Shown here piece after piece: positions 5,326 through 5,661 of a stretch of 5,661 nt of DNA. The translations under genes and the position numbers were made by a program. This DNA comes from Rhizobacter sp. (GTDB taxonomy: Bacteria; Pseudomonadota; Gammaproteobacteria; Burkholderiales; Burkholderiaceae_C). The notes under the pieces are model-generated. The model saw nothing but the letters and a program-made list of their open reading frames with translations. It was not told the DNA's origin and made no database searches. Each line of letters starts with the position of its first letter. Within the stretch, counting starts at the first letter, position 1. The DNA lies in contig JANXVK010000422.1 in the NCBI GenBank assembly GCA_025351675.1, positions 1 through 5,661 on the forward strand. The letters run 5' to 3'.

Positions 5326-5661
5326 CCTTACGTGTCGGTGTGACCCGGCGCGACGCTGGTGGCGCACGCCCCGAGGTGCGCGGCCAAGCTCGCCGAGTGG
5401 CGCTTGCCGAGGCGGCTGCATACGCTTAATCGTCCAAGGGCGGCGGCACTCGAACTGCATCGCCGATGCGAAACTGCGCGCCGCCGACGATGGCAACACG
5501 CCGGACATGCAACACGACGCATGCAACCGAGACGAAGGAGAAGAAGGCCAATGGACAGTCAAAGATGGAGAAAGGATCTCGTTCAAACCTCGAGGAAAGA
5601 AGATTGGCCTTTCCTTTGCTCAATGGAAATGTTCGTCGTCGATCTCTCTCGACCGTCAGGG
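5326..5661. other. Region without an assignable gene; composition change after ~5530
   Basis: No recognised gene is seen here. From 5326 to about 5530 the DNA is GC-rich like the rest of the window. The last 130 bases (5531 to 5660) contain 63 G+C by hand count, about 48%, with purine-rich AAGGAG-like runs. Three forward frames stay open to the window edge: one from ATG 5507, whose translation includes the KDGERISFKPRGKKIGLSF stretch; one from ATG 5551, preceded by AAGGAG at 5535-5540; and one from ATG 5565. The first looks most protein-like and could be the start of a truncated gene running off the window, but no family is recognised. A short minus-strand frame (about 5426-5623) starting at TTG with one hydrophobic stretch is not convincing. 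Confidence 0.4.
5544..5611. repeat. Short inverted repeat in the low-GC tail
   Basis: AAGGCCAAT at 5544-5552 is matched by its exact reverse complement ATTGGCCTT at 5603-5611, 50 bp away. Nine perfect base pairs with a long loop are more than most chance pairs in this window but not enough to call a terminator or transposon end; there is no T-run after it. It coincides with the composition change. Confidence 0.4.

Noticed and set aside
1..5661. CRISPR array, tRNA, rRNA, insertion sequence or phage attachment site
   Set aside because: No regularly spaced repeats, no tRNA-like cloverleaf segments, no transposase motifs and no paired terminal repeats were seen on reading either strand.

Overview
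The window is GC-rich DNA, apart from a more AT-rich strip near 1185-1260 and a tail of about 48% GC after 5530. Codon usage, protein families and Shine-Dalgarno-led starts suggest a betaproteobacterium of the Burkholderiales, probably Comamonadaceae-like (Variovorax, Polaromonas or relatives). This placement is an inference from protein style, not from a marker gene. All recognisable genes lie on the + strand.

Layout: (1) 28-1143 is an intact reading frame whose first ~104 residues look like the start of an EamA/DMT-type permease and whose remainder looks like an auxin-efflux-carrier (AEC/MdcF-like) permease; it appears to be an in-frame chimera. (2) 1144-1488 has no confident gene. It holds a paired operator-like element (a perfect 16-bp palindrome plus an 11-bp half copy 39 bp upstream), a weak promoter candidate, and possible decayed remains of a Bug/TctC-type binding protein. 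(3) 1489-2444 is an Asp-nucleophile alpha/beta hydrolase (epoxide hydrolase/dehalogenase-like) split by a single -1 frameshift. (4) 2550-3308 is an intact classical SDR dehydrogenase. (5) 3324-4247 is a glutathione S-transferase family protein with an extra C-terminal beta-rich segment. (6) 4266-4685 is a SnoaL-like/NTF2-fold protein. (7) 4703-5325 is a second GST, broken by one frameshift and carrying a 7-bp x 4 tandem repeat. (8) 5326-5661 has no assignable gene, and its last ~130 bases change composition.

The five genes from the hydrolase to the second GST run in one direction. The last four are 15-18 bp apart and so probably co-transcribed; the hydrolase is 105 bp upstream of the SDR. The set (hydrolase acting on epoxide/halide/ester-type substrates, SDR, two GSTs, a small cyclase/isomerase-fold protein) fits a glutathione-dependent catabolic or detoxification operon. 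The substrate cannot be read from the sequence. Several lesions close together (chimeric permease, two frameshifts, a tandem expansion) point either to a decaying accessory locus or to imperfect sequence. Reads or a close relative would decide between them.
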